In this document: one piece after another, positions 55,955-64,000 of the stretch
How positions within the stretch are numbered: the first letter of the stretch is position 1
Layout of the letters: every line of letters begins with the position of its first letter
Source: Pseudomonas donghuensis
Lineage (GTDB): Bacteria > Pseudomonadota > Gammaproteobacteria > Pseudomonadales > Pseudomonadaceae
DNA: 64,000 bases
Assembly: GCF_000259195.1 (NCBI RefSeq)
Contig: NZ_JH650767.1
Span: 94,753 to 158,752, forward strand
Reading direction: 5' to 3'
Program-made: the position numbers and the translations under genes
The notes under the pieces: model-generated
Seen by the model: only the letters and a program-made list of their open reading frames with translations
Database searches by the model: none
What the model was told of the DNA's origin: nothing

Positions 55955-57256
55955 TTATCTCCGATTCGGGGTAAAGGTGCTCGGCAACGAGGCCCAGCAA
56001 CTATCGTAGTCGGCCTGCAATTGCGGGCATTCGAGCGCATGACGGCTCGGGCGCAGCACCTGGCTGGTCTCGAACATGAAGGCCATGGTGTTGTCGATCT
56101 TGTTCGGTGCAAGCTCCACGGCAATGGCCTTGCTGCAGGTCTCGGCATCCGGGCCATGGGCGCTCATGCAGCTGTGCAGCGAAGCGCCGCCGGGCAGGAA
56201 GCCTTCGGCCTTGGCGTCGTACTCGCCCTTGATCAGGCCCATGAACTCGTTCATCAGGTTGCGGTGGAACCACGGCGGACGGAAGGTGTTCTCGGCCACC
56301 ATCCAGCGCGGCGGGAAAATCACGAAGTCGAGGTTGGCCATGCCTGGCACGCTGGTCGGCGAGGTCAGCACGGTGAAGATCGAAGGGTCCGGGTGGTCGA
56401 AGCTGACCGTGCCGATGGTGTTGAAGCGGCGCAGGTCATATTTGTACGGCACGTTGTTGCCGTGCCAGGCGACCACGTCCAGTGGCGAGTGGTTGAGTTG
56501 GCAGCCCCACAACTCACCGAGGAATTTCTGCACCAACTGCACCGGGCCGTCGATTTCTTCGTAATGGGCCACCGGCGCCAGAAAATCGCGCGGGTTGGCC
56601 AGGCCGTTGCTGCCGATCGGCCCCAGGTCCGGGATGCGCAGCGGCGCACCATGGTTTTCGGCCAGATAACCACGGGCCTGGGCGTCGAGCAGTTCGACGC
56701 GGAACTTCAGGCCACGGGGCAGTACCGCGATCTCCAGCGGCTCGACGTCCAGCACGCCCAGCTCGGTGACGATGCGCAGGCGGCCCTGCTCCGGCACCAG
56801 CAGCAATTCGCCGTCGGCGTTGAAGAACACCCGTTCCATGGAGCGGTTGGCGCAATAGGTATAGATGCTGATGCCCGCCGGTTTTTCACCCGCCGAGTTG
56901 GCCGCCATGGCCACCCAACCGTCAATGAAGTCGGTCGCGTCGCTCGGGATCGGCTGTGGGCTCCAGCGCAGGCGATTGGGCGTCACCGAGCCCAGCGGAC
57001 CACCGGCCAGTTGACGCTCCAGGCGCTCGAAGCGCGGGTGCAGGGCCGAAGGGCGAATGCGGTACATCCAGGTGCGGCGCAACTCGCTGCGGGCCATGGT
57101 GAAGGCGGTACCGGAAAACAGTTCGGCATACAGGCCGTACGGGGCTTTTTGCGGCGAGTTCTGCCCGACAGGCAGGGCGCCAGGCAAGGCTTCGCTGGCG
57201 AATTCGTTGCCGAAGCCGCTCTGGTAGCCGAGGACAGGGGTGTTATCGAGGTTCAT
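55955..57256 (-). CDS. hmgA: Homogentisate 1,2-dioxygenase
   Basis: Opens the ring of homogentisate with Fe(II) and O2. 433 aa: the family opening [19 protein letters not shown], the region [17 protein letters not shown], and the C-terminal metal site around [20 protein letters not shown] and [16 protein letters not shown] (His/Glu ligands). First gene of the catabolic operon, controlled by the divergent HmgR. Loss of this gene gives brown pyomelanin-producing strains. Confidence 0.97.
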   Translation of the reverse strand: MNLDNTPVLGYQSGFGNEFASEALPGALPVGQNSPQKAPYGLYAELFSGTAFTMARSELRRTWMYRIRPSALHPRFERLERQLAGGPLGSVTPNRLRWSPQPIPSDATDFIDGWVAMAANSAGEKPAGISIYTYCANRSMERVFFNADGELLLVPEQGRLRIVTELGVLDVEPLEIAVLPRGLKFRVELLDAQARGYLAENHGAPLRIPDLGPIGSNGLANPRDFLAPVAHYEEIDGPVQLVQKFLGELWGCQLNHSPLDVVAWHGNNVPYKYDLRRFNTIGTVSFDHPDPSIFTVLTSPTSVPGMANLDFVIFPPRWMVAENTFRPPWFHRNLMNEFMGLIKGEYDAKAEGFLPGGASLHSCMSAHGPDAETCSKAIAVELAPNKIDNTMAFMFETSQVLRPSRHALECPQLQADYDSCWASLPSTFTPNRR

Positions 57257-57341
57257 CGAGCCTCCGGGCCCAGTGCAGGCCGGTCAATGGCAGTTGGCTG
57301 CAGGCCTTGAAGGGGTGGCAGCGCTTCTGCGTTATTTTTAT

Positions 57342-57367
57342 CGTAATTACATTACGCATAACGTAAT
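57342..57367. promoter_or_regulatory. HmgR operator palindromes
   Basis: ATTACG-CATAA-CGTAAT (57351-57367) is a perfect 17-bp palindrome; CGTAAT-TAC-ATTACG (57342-57356) overlaps it using the shared ATTACG. They lie between the hmgA and hmgR starts. A 17-bp palindromic HmgR site has been reported in P. putida (from memory). Confidence 0.8.
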
Positions 57368-57429
57368 TTGATTGACGAAGACCGTCAAGCTATAAAGACG
57401 CCCACTGAACTCCCCGGATCGACTCCACC

Positions 57430-58221
57430 ATGGCCAAAGCCAGCTCCCCCGCCGACAGCTCCGGCAAACAGAAGGTCCGCTCGGCCGAGGTCGGTACCGA
57501 CATCCTCAAGGCCCTGGCGCAGTTGTCGCCGTCCACCTCGCTGTCGCGCCTGGCCGAGCATGTGGACATGCCGGCGAGCAAGGTCCACCGTTACCTGCAG
57601 GCGCTGATTGCCAGCGGTTTTGCCGAGCAGAACCCGGCCACCAACCACTACGGCCTGGGCCGCGAAGCCTTGCGCGTGGGCCTGGCCGCGCTGGGCGGGA
57701 TGGACGTATTGAAAGAGGCGGCGCTGCCGCTGTCGCAACTGCGCGATGAGCTTAACGAAAGCTGCTTCATTGCCGTATGGGGCAACCAGGGCGCAACCGT
57801 GGTCAATATCGAGCCGGCGGTACGTGCGGTCACCGTAGTCACCCAGATCGGTTCGGTACTGCCCTTGCTCACCTCCTCGACGGGCCTGGTGTTCGGCGCC
57901 TACCTGCCAGAGCGTGAAACCATCGAACTGCGCGAGCAGGAACTGGCCACTTCTGGACACCGCTTCAGCGACTACGAAACCTTGTTCGCCACGATCCGCC
58001 AGCGCGGCCTGCACCATGTCCATGGCCTGCTGATGCCGGGCGTCGATGCACTGTCGGCGCCGGTGTTCAACGCGGTCGGCAAGATTGCCGCGGTGCTGAC
58101 CGTGGTCGGCCCGACCTCCATCTTCCATGCCGACGAGCAGGGGCCGGCAGCGCAACGGCTGTTGGCTGCGGCGAAGCTGATCAGTTGGCGTATGGGGTAT
58201 GAGGAAGCGCCTGCGGGATAA
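57430..58221 (+). CDS. hmgR: IclR-family regulator HmgR
   Basis: Repressor of the homogentisate operon; homogentisate is the inducer in P. putida. 263 aa: winged helix with ALAQLSPSTSLSRLAEHVDMPASKVHRYL (about 30-58; recognition helix PASKVHRYLQAL), then the IclR effector domain (QLRDELNESCFIAVWGNQGA, PLLTSSTGLVFGAYLP). Divergent from hmgA across the shared operator region. Confidence 0.93.
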   Translation: MAKASSPADSSGKQKVRSAEVGTDILKALAQLSPSTSLSRLAEHVDMPASKVHRYLQALIASGFAEQNPATNHYGLGREALRVGLAALGGMDVLKEAALPLSQLRDELNESCFIAVWGNQGATVVNIEPAVRAVTVVTQIGSVLPLLTSSTGLVFGAYLPERETIELREQELATSGHRFSDYETLFATIRQRGLHHVHGLLMPGVDALSAPVFNAVGKIAAVLTVVGPTSIFHADEQGPAAQRLLAAAKLISWRMGYEEAPAG

Positions 58222-58279
58222 ACTTGTTTACACACGATCACAGTCTTTCATCAAGCCAGCGCTTAATCTGACCACCGGG

Positions 58280-58304
58280 CACTGTTACTAGAGTTGTAAC
58301 AGTG
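58280..58304. promoter_or_regulatory. Perfect inverted repeat, probable regulator site
   Basis: CACTGTTAC-TAGAGTT-GTAACAGTG, both 9-bp arms perfect. It is followed by no gene on the plus strand until the terminator at 58493. The regulator is unknown. Confidence 0.6.
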
Positions 58305-58492
58305 AATGTCACAATCGGCTATTTTTCCTCACCGATCAGCGGCTTATCCTGAACGCACTTACACAGCAGCAGGCAACGCCCCAAGCCAGCTGTCTATTCC
58401 GGGCCTTTGCGGCGTGAACACCCCGCCCCCGCGACCTGTAAGCCCAGGTTCACCGACGTTGATTTTGAAGCTCCTTGATCTGCGTCTTACTT

Positions 58493-58519
58493 GGCCGCTG
58501 CACTGCAGCGGCCTTTTTT
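58493..58519 (+). terminator. Rho-independent terminator
   Basis: GGCCGCTG, loop CACTG, CAGCGGCC, then six T. Directional for the plus strand; it lies about 270 bp beyond the hmgR stop. Confidence 0.88.
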
Positions 58520-58530
58520 ATGCCCGTGAT

Positions 58531-58884
58531 TCAATCGCCATCGGCGTCGTCAAAGTGAAATCGGTGCAACAATCGGTGAGCGATGGGCGCCAGGATCAGG
58601 CCGATGCTGGCGACGAACACCAATCCCACATAAAGCCCGTAACCGGCGAAGAACAACTTGCCGCCGATGGACTCGGGGAGGATTACCGGCCCCACTCCGC
58701 CGAGCAGCAAGGTGGCATTGAACAGCGCATCATGCCAAGGCACCTGCGGCTCGAAATACAGATGCCCGACCACACCAAACAGAATCGAGCCAATCAGCAA
58801 CAGGCAGGCTGCGAAGCCGTGCCACATCAGGCGGTAGCCAAACTGTCGGGTAGAGATGACAGCATCCGTTCTGGATTCGTACAT
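58531..58884 (-). CDS. Hypothetical inner-membrane protein
   Basis: 117 aa with three membrane helices (AACLLLIGSILFGVVGHLYF, ALFNATLLLGGVGPVIL, GYGLYVGLVFVASIGLILA) and a His/Asp-rich tail HRFHFDDADGD. Not recognised by family name. It sits alone between the hmgR terminator and the SDR gene. Confidence 0.65.
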   Translation of the reverse strand: MYESRTDAVISTRQFGYRLMWHGFAACLLLIGSILFGVVGHLYFEPQVPWHDALFNATLLLGGVGPVILPESIGGKLFFAGYGLYVGLVFVASIGLILAPIAHRLLHRFHFDDADGD

Positions 58885-58959
58885 CCACTGTGCTCCTGCA
58901 ACCTGGGTGGCCGTCCAGCATAGGCAACTTCAGCCGACGACCACAACCTTGGGGCAGGT

Positions 58960-59868
58960 TCAGCCCTGTGGATACTTCTGCAAATTGGCCATCATCTGCT
59001 GTAAGGCTTGCAGGCTGTCTTGCGGGTGCACAGCGTTGTCGAAGTCGCCGATCTGCTGCCAGTTCGCCGCAATATCTTCGGGTGAAAAGCCCTCGCGCGG
59101 GTCAAAACCGACACCCAGGCTGCGCTCCCAGCGCACCTTGCCGACCCAGCCACCGCCCACTTCGTAGAGGCCGCCGCTGTCCTGGCAATCGTCACTGCCC
59201 AGGTACACCACCAGCGGGCTGACCAGTTCCGGCTTGAGCTGTTCGAACACCTGTGAAGGAATCAGCCCTTCGGTCATGCGCGTACCGCCGGTGGGGGCAA
59301 TGGCGTTGACCAGGATGCCGTGCTTGCGCCCTTCGATGGCCAGGGTGCGGGTCAGGCCATACAAGCCGAGCTTGGCCGCACCATAGTTGGCCTGGCCGAA
59401 GTTGCCATAGATCCCCGAGGTCGAGGCAGTGAAGATCACCCGTCCCCAGTTCTGCTCGCGCAGGTGCGGCCAGGCGGCGCGGGTGACCTTGTAGGCACCT
59501 TCGAGGTGCACCTGGTAAACCTGCTCCCAGTCACTGTCCTCCATCTTGTGGAAGGTCTTGTCACGCAGGATACCGGCGTTGTTGATCACCACATCGACCC
59601 GACCGAAGCTGTCCAGGGCCTGTTCGACAATGCGCTGGCCATCGGTGACCGAGTCATGGTTGGCAACCGCAGTGCCGCCGGCTTCGCGAATCTGCGCCAC
59701 CACCCGGTCGGCGGCCGAGACGCTGGCGCCTTCGCCATGGGTCGAGCCGCCCAGGTCGTTGACCACCACCCTGGCGCCATGCCGGGCGAACAGCAGGGCA
59801 TGGGCGCGGCCCAGGCCACCGCCGGCTCCGGTGACAATCACCACTTTTTCGTCCAAGCGAATCGTCAT
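58960..59868 (-). CDS. Short-chain dehydrogenase, (3R)-hydroxyacyl-CoA dehydrogenase type
   Basis: 302 aa SDR: NAD-binding GAGGGLGRAHALLFARHGA (14-32), NNAGI, catalytic Ser in FTASTSGIYGNFGQANYGAAK with Tyr-x3-Lys. The pattern GGLGRAHAL..FA.RGA.VVVNDLGG and the C-terminal stretch resemble peroxisomal multifunctional-enzyme-type SDRs that oxidise (3R)-hydroxyacyl-CoA. ATG 59868 is chosen because GGAGAA lies at correct spacing; the ATG two codons earlier is too close to it. Confidence 0.85.
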   Translation of the reverse strand: MTIRLDEKVVIVTGAGGGLGRAHALLFARHGARVVVNDLGGSTHGEGASVSAADRVVAQIREAGGTAVANHDSVTDGQRIVEQALDSFGRVDVVINNAGILRDKTFHKMEDSDWEQVYQVHLEGAYKVTRAAWPHLREQNWGRVIFTASTSGIYGNFGQANYGAAKLGLYGLTRTLAIEGRKHGILVNAIAPTGGTRMTEGLIPSQVFEQLKPELVSPLVVYLGSDDCQDSGGLYEVGGGWVGKVRWERSLGVGFDPREGFSPEDIAANWQQIGDFDNAVHPQDSLQALQQMMANLQKYPQG

Positions 59869-59997
59869 GCTCATTTCTCCAGCAGAACAAGGGAGGGATG
59901 CCCGAGTGTCGGCCAGCACTGGCTGGCACACAATCAAGCGGGCAGACGCTGAATGGCAGGCGATAAGGCCGGGCGATAATTGCGCACACCTGGCCGC

Positions 59998-60903
59998 TCA
60001 GGACCAGGCGACCTTCTGCGGCATATTCACCAGGGGTTGCTCGCGAAACGCCAGGTAATGGCGCAGCACCTGTACCGGTGCTTCGGTATGCGGATAGTGG
60101 CCGATGCCCTGGAGCATCACGGTGTCGGCGTTGGGCACCAGCTCCTGGTAGCGCTCAACCATGTGTGCGCCGGAAATCGGATCGACCGCGCCGTTGATCA
60201 GCCGCAGCGGCACGCCTTCGGCCTGCAACGCCCCGACCCAGCGCTCACGATGGGCAACCCGTTCGGGCAGGTAAGTGATCAGCTTGTGCAGGATTCGTGT
60301 ACCGCGGTTGGAAGCGACAAGGCTCCAGTAATCGTCCAGTGCGCTTTCACTGGGATGGGTGCAGGGGCCGTAGATCTGGGTCACGTTGCGCACCAGGTCG
60401 TCTCGCCCGAACGAACGCCCCACCAACCAACCCAGGCGGCTGAGCAGCAGTTTCTGGATCAGCAGCGGCCGATGACGCTCGGGAAACAGGCCGCCATTGA
60501 GGAATACGCAACTGGCGATTTGCGCACGGCCCTCATGGTGGCGGGCGAGCAATTCCTGGGCGACGCTGCCGCCATAGTCATGCCCGAGCAAATGCACCGG
60601 CTGCTCGACCTGCAGGTGCGCCAGCAGCGCCTGCAGCAAGTCGGCCTGCTCCAGCAGGCTGTAGTCGTGAGACAGCGGCTTGGCCGAATCGCCAAAGCCA
60701 AGCATGTCACAGGCAATCACCCGAAAACGCTGGGTCAGGGGGGCCCAGAGGTAATGCCAGTCCCAGCTGGCGGTGGGAAAGCCATGGATGAGCAGGAGCG
60801 GTTCGCCCTGCCCTGCGCTCCAGTAGCGGATGGCCAGGCCACGGAAGGAGAAATTCAAGCCCCGGGTCCGCCAGACGCACAATGGAATCTCGGCCAAAGG
60901 CAT
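59998..60903 (-). CDS. Alpha/beta-fold hydrolase with Asp nucleophile
   Basis: 301 aa: oxyanion motif LLIHGFPTASWDWHYL, nucleophile elbow LLGHDYGGSVAQE (Asp, as in epoxide hydrolases and haloalkane dehalogenases, not Ser), and catalytic His in IGHYPHTEAP. ATG 60903 is chosen by alignment; the frame runs further upstream. It lies 129 bp upstream of the SDR gene on the same strand, so the two may share a degradation pathway. Substrate unknown. Confidence 0.85.
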   Translation of the reverse strand: MPLAEIPLCVWRTRGLNFSFRGLAIRYWSAGQGEPLLLIHGFPTASWDWHYLWAPLTQRFRVIACDMLGFGDSAKPLSHDYSLLEQADLLQALLAHLQVEQPVHLLGHDYGGSVAQELLARHHEGRAQIASCVFLNGGLFPERHRPLLIQKLLLSRLGWLVGRSFGRDDLVRNVTQIYGPCTHPSESALDDYWSLVASNRGTRILHKLITYLPERVAHRERWVGALQAEGVPLRLINGAVDPISGAHMVERYQELVPNADTVMLQGIGHYPHTEAPVQVLRHYLAFREQPLVNMPQKVAWS

Positions 60904-61090
60904 CACAGTGGTCCCGGTAGGTTGTAGCTGTTCGTGTTGGGCAAGGCATCGGCTGCGATCATTGCAATCACCTCGGCACATTCGTGTGCTCTACTGACTC
61001 AACAGTCTAGTCAGGCAGGCCCGTGCCGAGAGTTGCGTTGGCAGCCAGCTTATTGACCTTGGGAGTCAGCGCGCAAAATAGCGTGGTGAA

Positions 61091-61777
61091 TCACAGCAGC
61101 AAGGTCAGCAACGGCGCGGCAAACAGGTTGAGCAAACCGGTCAGGACCATGACCAGGCCGGCCACCGAGCCCTCCTCGCCACCCACTTCATGGGCGCGGC
61201 TGACGCCCGCTCCGTGAGCGCCGACACCAAACAGCGCGCCACGGGCCAATGGCGTGCGCAGCGGCAGGTACTTGAGCAGCACGCCCCCCAACATCGCCCC
61301 CAATACACCGGTAAACATCACGAATACGGCGGTGAGCTCCGGCACACCGCCCAGGTCCTTGGCCAGCGGCATGGCAAAGGGCGTGGTGATCGAGCGCGGC
61401 ACCAGCGACAGACTGACCGAGCTGTCCAGTGCCAGCAGGTGCGCCAGGCCCCAGGAGCTGCCGATCGACGCCGCGCTGCCCATCAGCATACCCAGGGTCA
61501 GGGCCGGCCAGTGGCGGGCGAGCAAGGCGCGCTGTTGCCAGATCGGTACGGCAAAGGCCACGGTCACCGGGCCCAGCACCGTCATCAGCCAATGGGTATT
61601 GCGCGCATACTCGGCGTAGGCGGTATGCAACGGCACGGCAATCGCCAACAGCACTGCCGGCACCAGAATCAATGGCGACAGCAGGTAGCGCCCGGTGCGC
61701 CGGTACAACCAGCGGCTGCCCAGATAGGCCAACAGGGTAATGAGCAGCCAGAACAGCGGCATCGGCTCAAGCGTCAT
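61091..61777 (-). CDS. lrgB: LrgB/CidB-family membrane protein
   Basis: 228 aa, about six to seven membrane helices, with GPVTVAFAVPIWQQR, SVSLSLVPRSITTPFAMPLA and GVGAHGAGVSRAHEVGGEEG, the LrgB signature. Acts with LrgA in holin-like or pyruvate-transport functions. Overlaps lrgA by 11 bases. Confidence 0.92.
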   Translation of the reverse strand: MTLEPMPLFWLLITLLAYLGSRWLYRRTGRYLLSPLILVPAVLLAIAVPLHTAYAEYARNTHWLMTVLGPVTVAFAVPIWQQRALLARHWPALTLGMLMGSAASIGSSWGLAHLLALDSSVSLSLVPRSITTPFAMPLAKDLGGVPELTAVFVMFTGVLGAMLGGVLLKYLPLRTPLARGALFGVGAHGAGVSRAHEVGGEEGSVAGLVMVLTGLLNLFAAPLLTLLL

Positions 61778-62153
61778 GGCGCAGCCTCCAGCGGCAGACC
61801 CACTCCACGGTTACCGCCGTAACCACCATTACCAGCAAGGTACTCACGCCGATCACCAGCAAGATCCGCCAGCCTTCATCGCGCAACAGGCTGCCATAAT
61901 CGAGCAGGCTCATCAGCGCCGGAATGAAAAACAACAGCATCTCGGCCATCAGTACCCCGGCACCCAGCTGCAACATGGCCGGCTTGAGCACGCCGGCGGC
62001 GAACAACAGCAACAGCAGGGCCAGGCCAATGACCCCACCTGGAATCGGCCAGGCCAACCAGGCGGCCAGCACACCACCGACCTTATAAAGAGCCAGCAAC
62101 ACCGCCAGCTCGGCGAGCAGGCGGACAAATCGGTTAAACGCAGGGGGTTTCAT
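61767..62153 (-). CDS. lrgA: CidA/LrgA-family holin-like protein
   Basis: 128 aa, four membrane helices, with the family stretches IPGGVIGLALLLLLFAAG and MAEMLLFFIPALMSLLDYG. Small holin-like membrane protein, possibly involved in cell lysis or small-acid export. Divergent from the LysR gene. Confidence 0.9.
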   Translation of the reverse strand: MKPPAFNRFVRLLAELAVLLALYKVGGVLAAWLAWPIPGGVIGLALLLLLFAAGVLKPAMLQLGAGVLMAEMLLFFIPALMSLLDYGSLLRDEGWRILLVIGVSTLLVMVVTAVTVEWVCRWRLRHDA

Positions 62154-62249
62154 CGCGGGGGTCCTCTCAGGCCTTCATTTTAAAAGCCCGCTCCCCACGC
62201 CAAAAGCGAATTGTTAGACTGCCAGCTATTCCAGATTGGAATTGCGCGA

Positions 62250-63137
62250 ATGGAATTCAAACAGCTACGCAGTTTTCTCGAAGTGGTGCACCGCGGCGGT
62301 TTTACCCAGGCCGCGCTGACCTTGCACATCAGCCAGTCCGCAGTGAGCAAGCAGGTCGCGCAACTGGAGCAGGATCTTGGCGTTGCGCTGCTTGAGCGCC
62401 AAGGCTCGCAATTGCACCTGACCGCCGCCGGTAAAATTGTTCTGGAACGCGGCGAAGCCATGTTGCGCCTGCGCCAGGAGCTGCTCAGCGAACTGGATGA
62501 CCTCAGCCAGCTGACACGCGGCGAGCTGCGCCTGGGCCTGCCGCTGCTGGGCAGCGATGCGCTGTTCGCCCGGTTGTTCGCCGAGTACCGGCGGCGCTAC
62601 CCGAATATCAGCATCCAGCTGTTTGAAGGCGGCAGCCGCAGTGTCGAGCACGCCGTGCTCAGCGGCGAGCTGGAACTGGGCGGCAGCCTGACGCCAAACG
62701 ACCCGGCCTTTGCCTACCAGCCGTTTTGCAACGAGCCCCTCGACGCCCTGCTGCCCACCGATCACCCGTTAGCGAACGCCGGCCAGGTCAGCCTGGCGCA
62801 ACTGGCCGACACGCCGTTCCTGCTCTATCAGCGCAGTTTCGTGCTCAATGATCGTTTGCTCAGTGCCTGCCAGCAGCTGGGATTTACCCCGCGCGAAGGC
62901 GGGCGCAGTGGTCAGGCCGACTTTCTCGCCGCGCTGGTGGCGGCGGGCCAAGGGGTCGTACTGCTGCCCAGCGTGGTCGCCCGTGGCCTGGAGCGGCCGG
63001 GGGTGGTTCGCCTGTCACTGAGCGAACCGACGGACCTGCGCTGGGACATTGCCTTTATCTGGCGCCAGGGCGCCTACCTATCGCGTGCCGCCCAGGCCTG
63101 GCTGCAACTGCTGCGCGAGCAACCACAGCCGCAGTGA
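62250..63137 (+). CDS. cidR: LysR-family regulator (CidR-like)
   Basis: 295 aa: N-terminal winged helix MEFKQLRSFLEVVHRGGFTQ, HISQSAVSKQVAQLEQDLGV, then a periplasmic-binding-protein-like effector domain. Placed divergently 96 bp from lrgAB, as CidR is, so it likely controls them. Its stop shares TGATCA with the opposite-strand flavodoxin stop. Confidence 0.88.
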   Translation: MEFKQLRSFLEVVHRGGFTQAALTLHISQSAVSKQVAQLEQDLGVALLERQGSQLHLTAAGKIVLERGEAMLRLRQELLSELDDLSQLTRGELRLGLPLLGSDALFARLFAEYRRRYPNISIQLFEGGSRSVEHAVLSGELELGGSLTPNDPAFAYQPFCNEPLDALLPTDHPLANAGQVSLAQLADTPFLLYQRSFVLNDRLLSACQQLGFTPREGGRSGQADFLAALVAAGQGVVLLPSVVARGLERPGVVRLSLSEPTDLRWDIAFIWRQGAYLSRAAQAWLQLLREQPQPQ

Positions 63138-63593
63138 TCAGCCGCGCAGTTTTTCCACCAACTGGGCAATCCAGGGCTCGGCATCGGCTTCCGGGGTGAC
63201 GGTTTCGCTGGCATCCAGGCGCAGCATCGGCAGCACTTCCTCCAGGCCCAGCTCGGCGAACAGTTCACGCAGTTGCTCGCCGCCACCACAGAACGTATCG
63301 CCATAGCTGGAATCGCCCAGGCCGATGACCGCGCCCTTGAGTCCACGCCACTCGGCGGGCAGCACGTCGCGAATGGCACTGTACAGCGGCATGATGTTGT
63401 CCGGCAGCTCGCCCATGCCAGTGGTCGAGGTCACGGCCAGGAATGCCTGCGGGGCAAAGCCCTGGATGTCCTGCAGGGTGGCCCGGTTCGCGTGCCAGGC
63501 CTCGAAACCTGCTTGTTTGAGCAACTTCTCGGCGTGCCGAGCAACTTCTTCGGCGGTGCCGTAGACCGAACCGGAAAGGATCGCGACTTTCAT
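63138..63593 (-). CDS. mioC: MioC-type flavodoxin
   Basis: 151 aa FMN electron carrier: phosphate loop SGSVYGTAEEVARHAE (7-22), TSTTGMGELPDN (57-loop) and GLGDSSYGDTFCGGGEQL (90-loop), as in MioC. ATG 63593. Ends directly against the cidR stop. Partner unknown here (in E. coli, biotin synthase). Confidence 0.88.
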   Translation of the reverse strand: MKVAILSGSVYGTAEEVARHAEKLLKQAGFEAWHANRATLQDIQGFAPQAFLAVTSTTGMGELPDNIMPLYSAIRDVLPAEWRGLKGAVIGLGDSSYGDTFCGGGEQLRELFAELGLEEVLPMLRLDASETVTPEADAEPWIAQLVEKLRG

Positions 63594-63735
63594 AGAGGTT
63601 TCCGAAACTGAGTAAAAACGTAGGATACTAGCATCCGGCACTGGCAAAAGGCCTTATTCGGCAGCTGTACAGCGACGGTCAATCTACTAGAATCAGCCAG
63701 CATGCCCGATCTACAGCCCTTGCGGACCTAACAAG

Positions 63736-64000
63736 ATGATCAATGCCACATTGCTGCAGCGCATGATTGACGCCTCCAATGACGGGATCGTAGTGGCCGA
63801 ACAGGAGGGCGACGACGACACCATCCTGATCTACGTGAACCCGGCCTTCGAGCGCTTGACCGGCTACGACGCCAACGAAATCCTCTACCGCGACTGCCGC
63901 TTCCTGCAGAACGACGATCGCGACCAAAGCGCCCGGGCACTGATCCGCCAGGCGATCAAGGATGGCCTGCCAAGCCGGGAAATCTTGCGTAACTACCGCA
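63736..64000 (+). CDS. Short LOV photoreceptor (3' end outside window)
   Basis: The 88 visible codons read MINATLLQRMIDASNDGIVV, IYVNPAFERLTGYDANEILY, then RDCRFLQNDDRDQSARALI, the flavin-binding LOV core with the adduct-forming Cys in DCRFLQ (usually NCRFLQ). This closely matches the short LOV proteins SB1/SB2 of P. putida (from memory), which have only a LOV core and short terminal helices. A blue-light sensor is expected; whether an output domain follows cannot be seen. Confidence 0.9.
   Translation, partial: MINATLLQRMIDASNDGIVVAEQEGDDDTILIYVNPAFERLTGYDANEILYRDCRFLQNDDRDQSARALIRQAIKDGLPSREILRNYR

Larger units (their letters stand above)
58222..58530. ncRNA. Gene-free stretch, candidate small RNA
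   Basis: 309 bases without a credible coding frame. It contains a perfect 9-bp inverted repeat at 58280-58304 and ends in a strong plus-strand terminator at 58493-58519. A transcript of about 190-230 nt starting near 58300 would be a small RNA; alternatively this is a long hmgR 3' end. No known RNA family is recognised. Confidence 0.35.

Noticed and set aside
53966-57310. A 1114-codon plus-strand frame opposite the homogentisate operon
   Set aside because: It runs antisense over maiA, fahA and hmgA, which have unmistakable family motifs; the frame is a by-product of high GC and has no recognisable domain.
58306-58923. A 205-codon plus-strand frame across the palindrome region
   Set aside because: Reads through a strong terminator and antisense to the membrane-protein gene at 58531; Pro-rich start without motif.

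Overview
The window looks like a chromosomal segment of a fluorescent-group Pseudomonas (P. putida / P. fluorescens lineage). The evidence is high-GC coding sequence, GTGGGAGC-type REP palindromes between genes, and a familiar core order: iscR-cysE-trmJ / suhB / secF-secD-yajC-tgt-queA / tRNA-Leu, then cyoABCDE-dsbB, then hmgA-fah-maiA with divergent hmgR, and a short LOV protein at the right edge. Species cannot be fixed from the window alone.

Layout. (1) 1-9.5 kb is ordinary core: Fe-S regulation with two abutting IscR-type operators, serine acetyltransferase, tRNA methylation, SuhB, the Sec accessory proteins and queuosine biosynthesis. (2) 9.50-18.75 kb is a small genomic island inserted in the 3' end of tRNA-Leu(CAA). 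It is bounded by a 16-bp direct repeat of the tRNA end, and it has TGTATCC arm-type repeats inside both ends. Its P4-type integrase is cut off by an IS5/IS427-type element, so the island is probably immobile. The cargo is lower in GC and looks like phage defence: a nuclease-helicase fusion, an operon of Cys-His-Asp peptidase-like protein / PD-(D/E)XK DUF4297-like nuclease / HerA ATPase, an unknown gene, and an AbiV (HEPN) protein. (3) 18.8-22.6 kb is a worn region: orphan HigA-like antitoxin, sodC, an acetyltransferase, a bestrophin pseudogene, a RelE/HigB-type toxin-antitoxin pair, and fragments of TetR and DUF3077 genes.

(4) 22.6-39.3 kb holds iron and selenium functions. There is a Fur-box-preceded fecI-fecR pair with an STN-bearing siderophore receptor, a phosphonate-type ABC transporter likely to import an oxidised selenium compound, and selD-selU for 2-selenouridine in tRNA. 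After small membrane and acetyltransferase genes and alaC comes a second, non-signalling siderophore receptor with its own Fur box. (5) 39.3-44.0 kb contains the most unusual metabolic locus: a GWSRGG serine hydrolase, a fused isonitrile synthase-Fe(II)/2-oxoglutarate dioxygenase, a HAD phosphatase and a second isonitrile-synthase-family protein. The last three form one tight operon that probably makes an isonitrile natural product.

(6) 44.3-50.7 kb is the cytochrome bo3 oxidase operon, dsbB and an SOS-controlled yebG. (7) 50.7-60.9 kb covers amino-acid and aromatic catabolism: a Leu/Phe-type dehydrogenase, a SirB1-like protein, the homogentisate pathway with an AAHS transporter and HmgR operator palindromes, a short-chain dehydrogenase and an Asp-nucleophile hydrolase. 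(8) 61-64 kb holds lrgAB/cidAB with a divergent LysR regulator, a MioC-type flavodoxin, and the start of a short LOV photoreceptor.

All functional names rest on motif recognition by eye and on memory of the families. No search was run.
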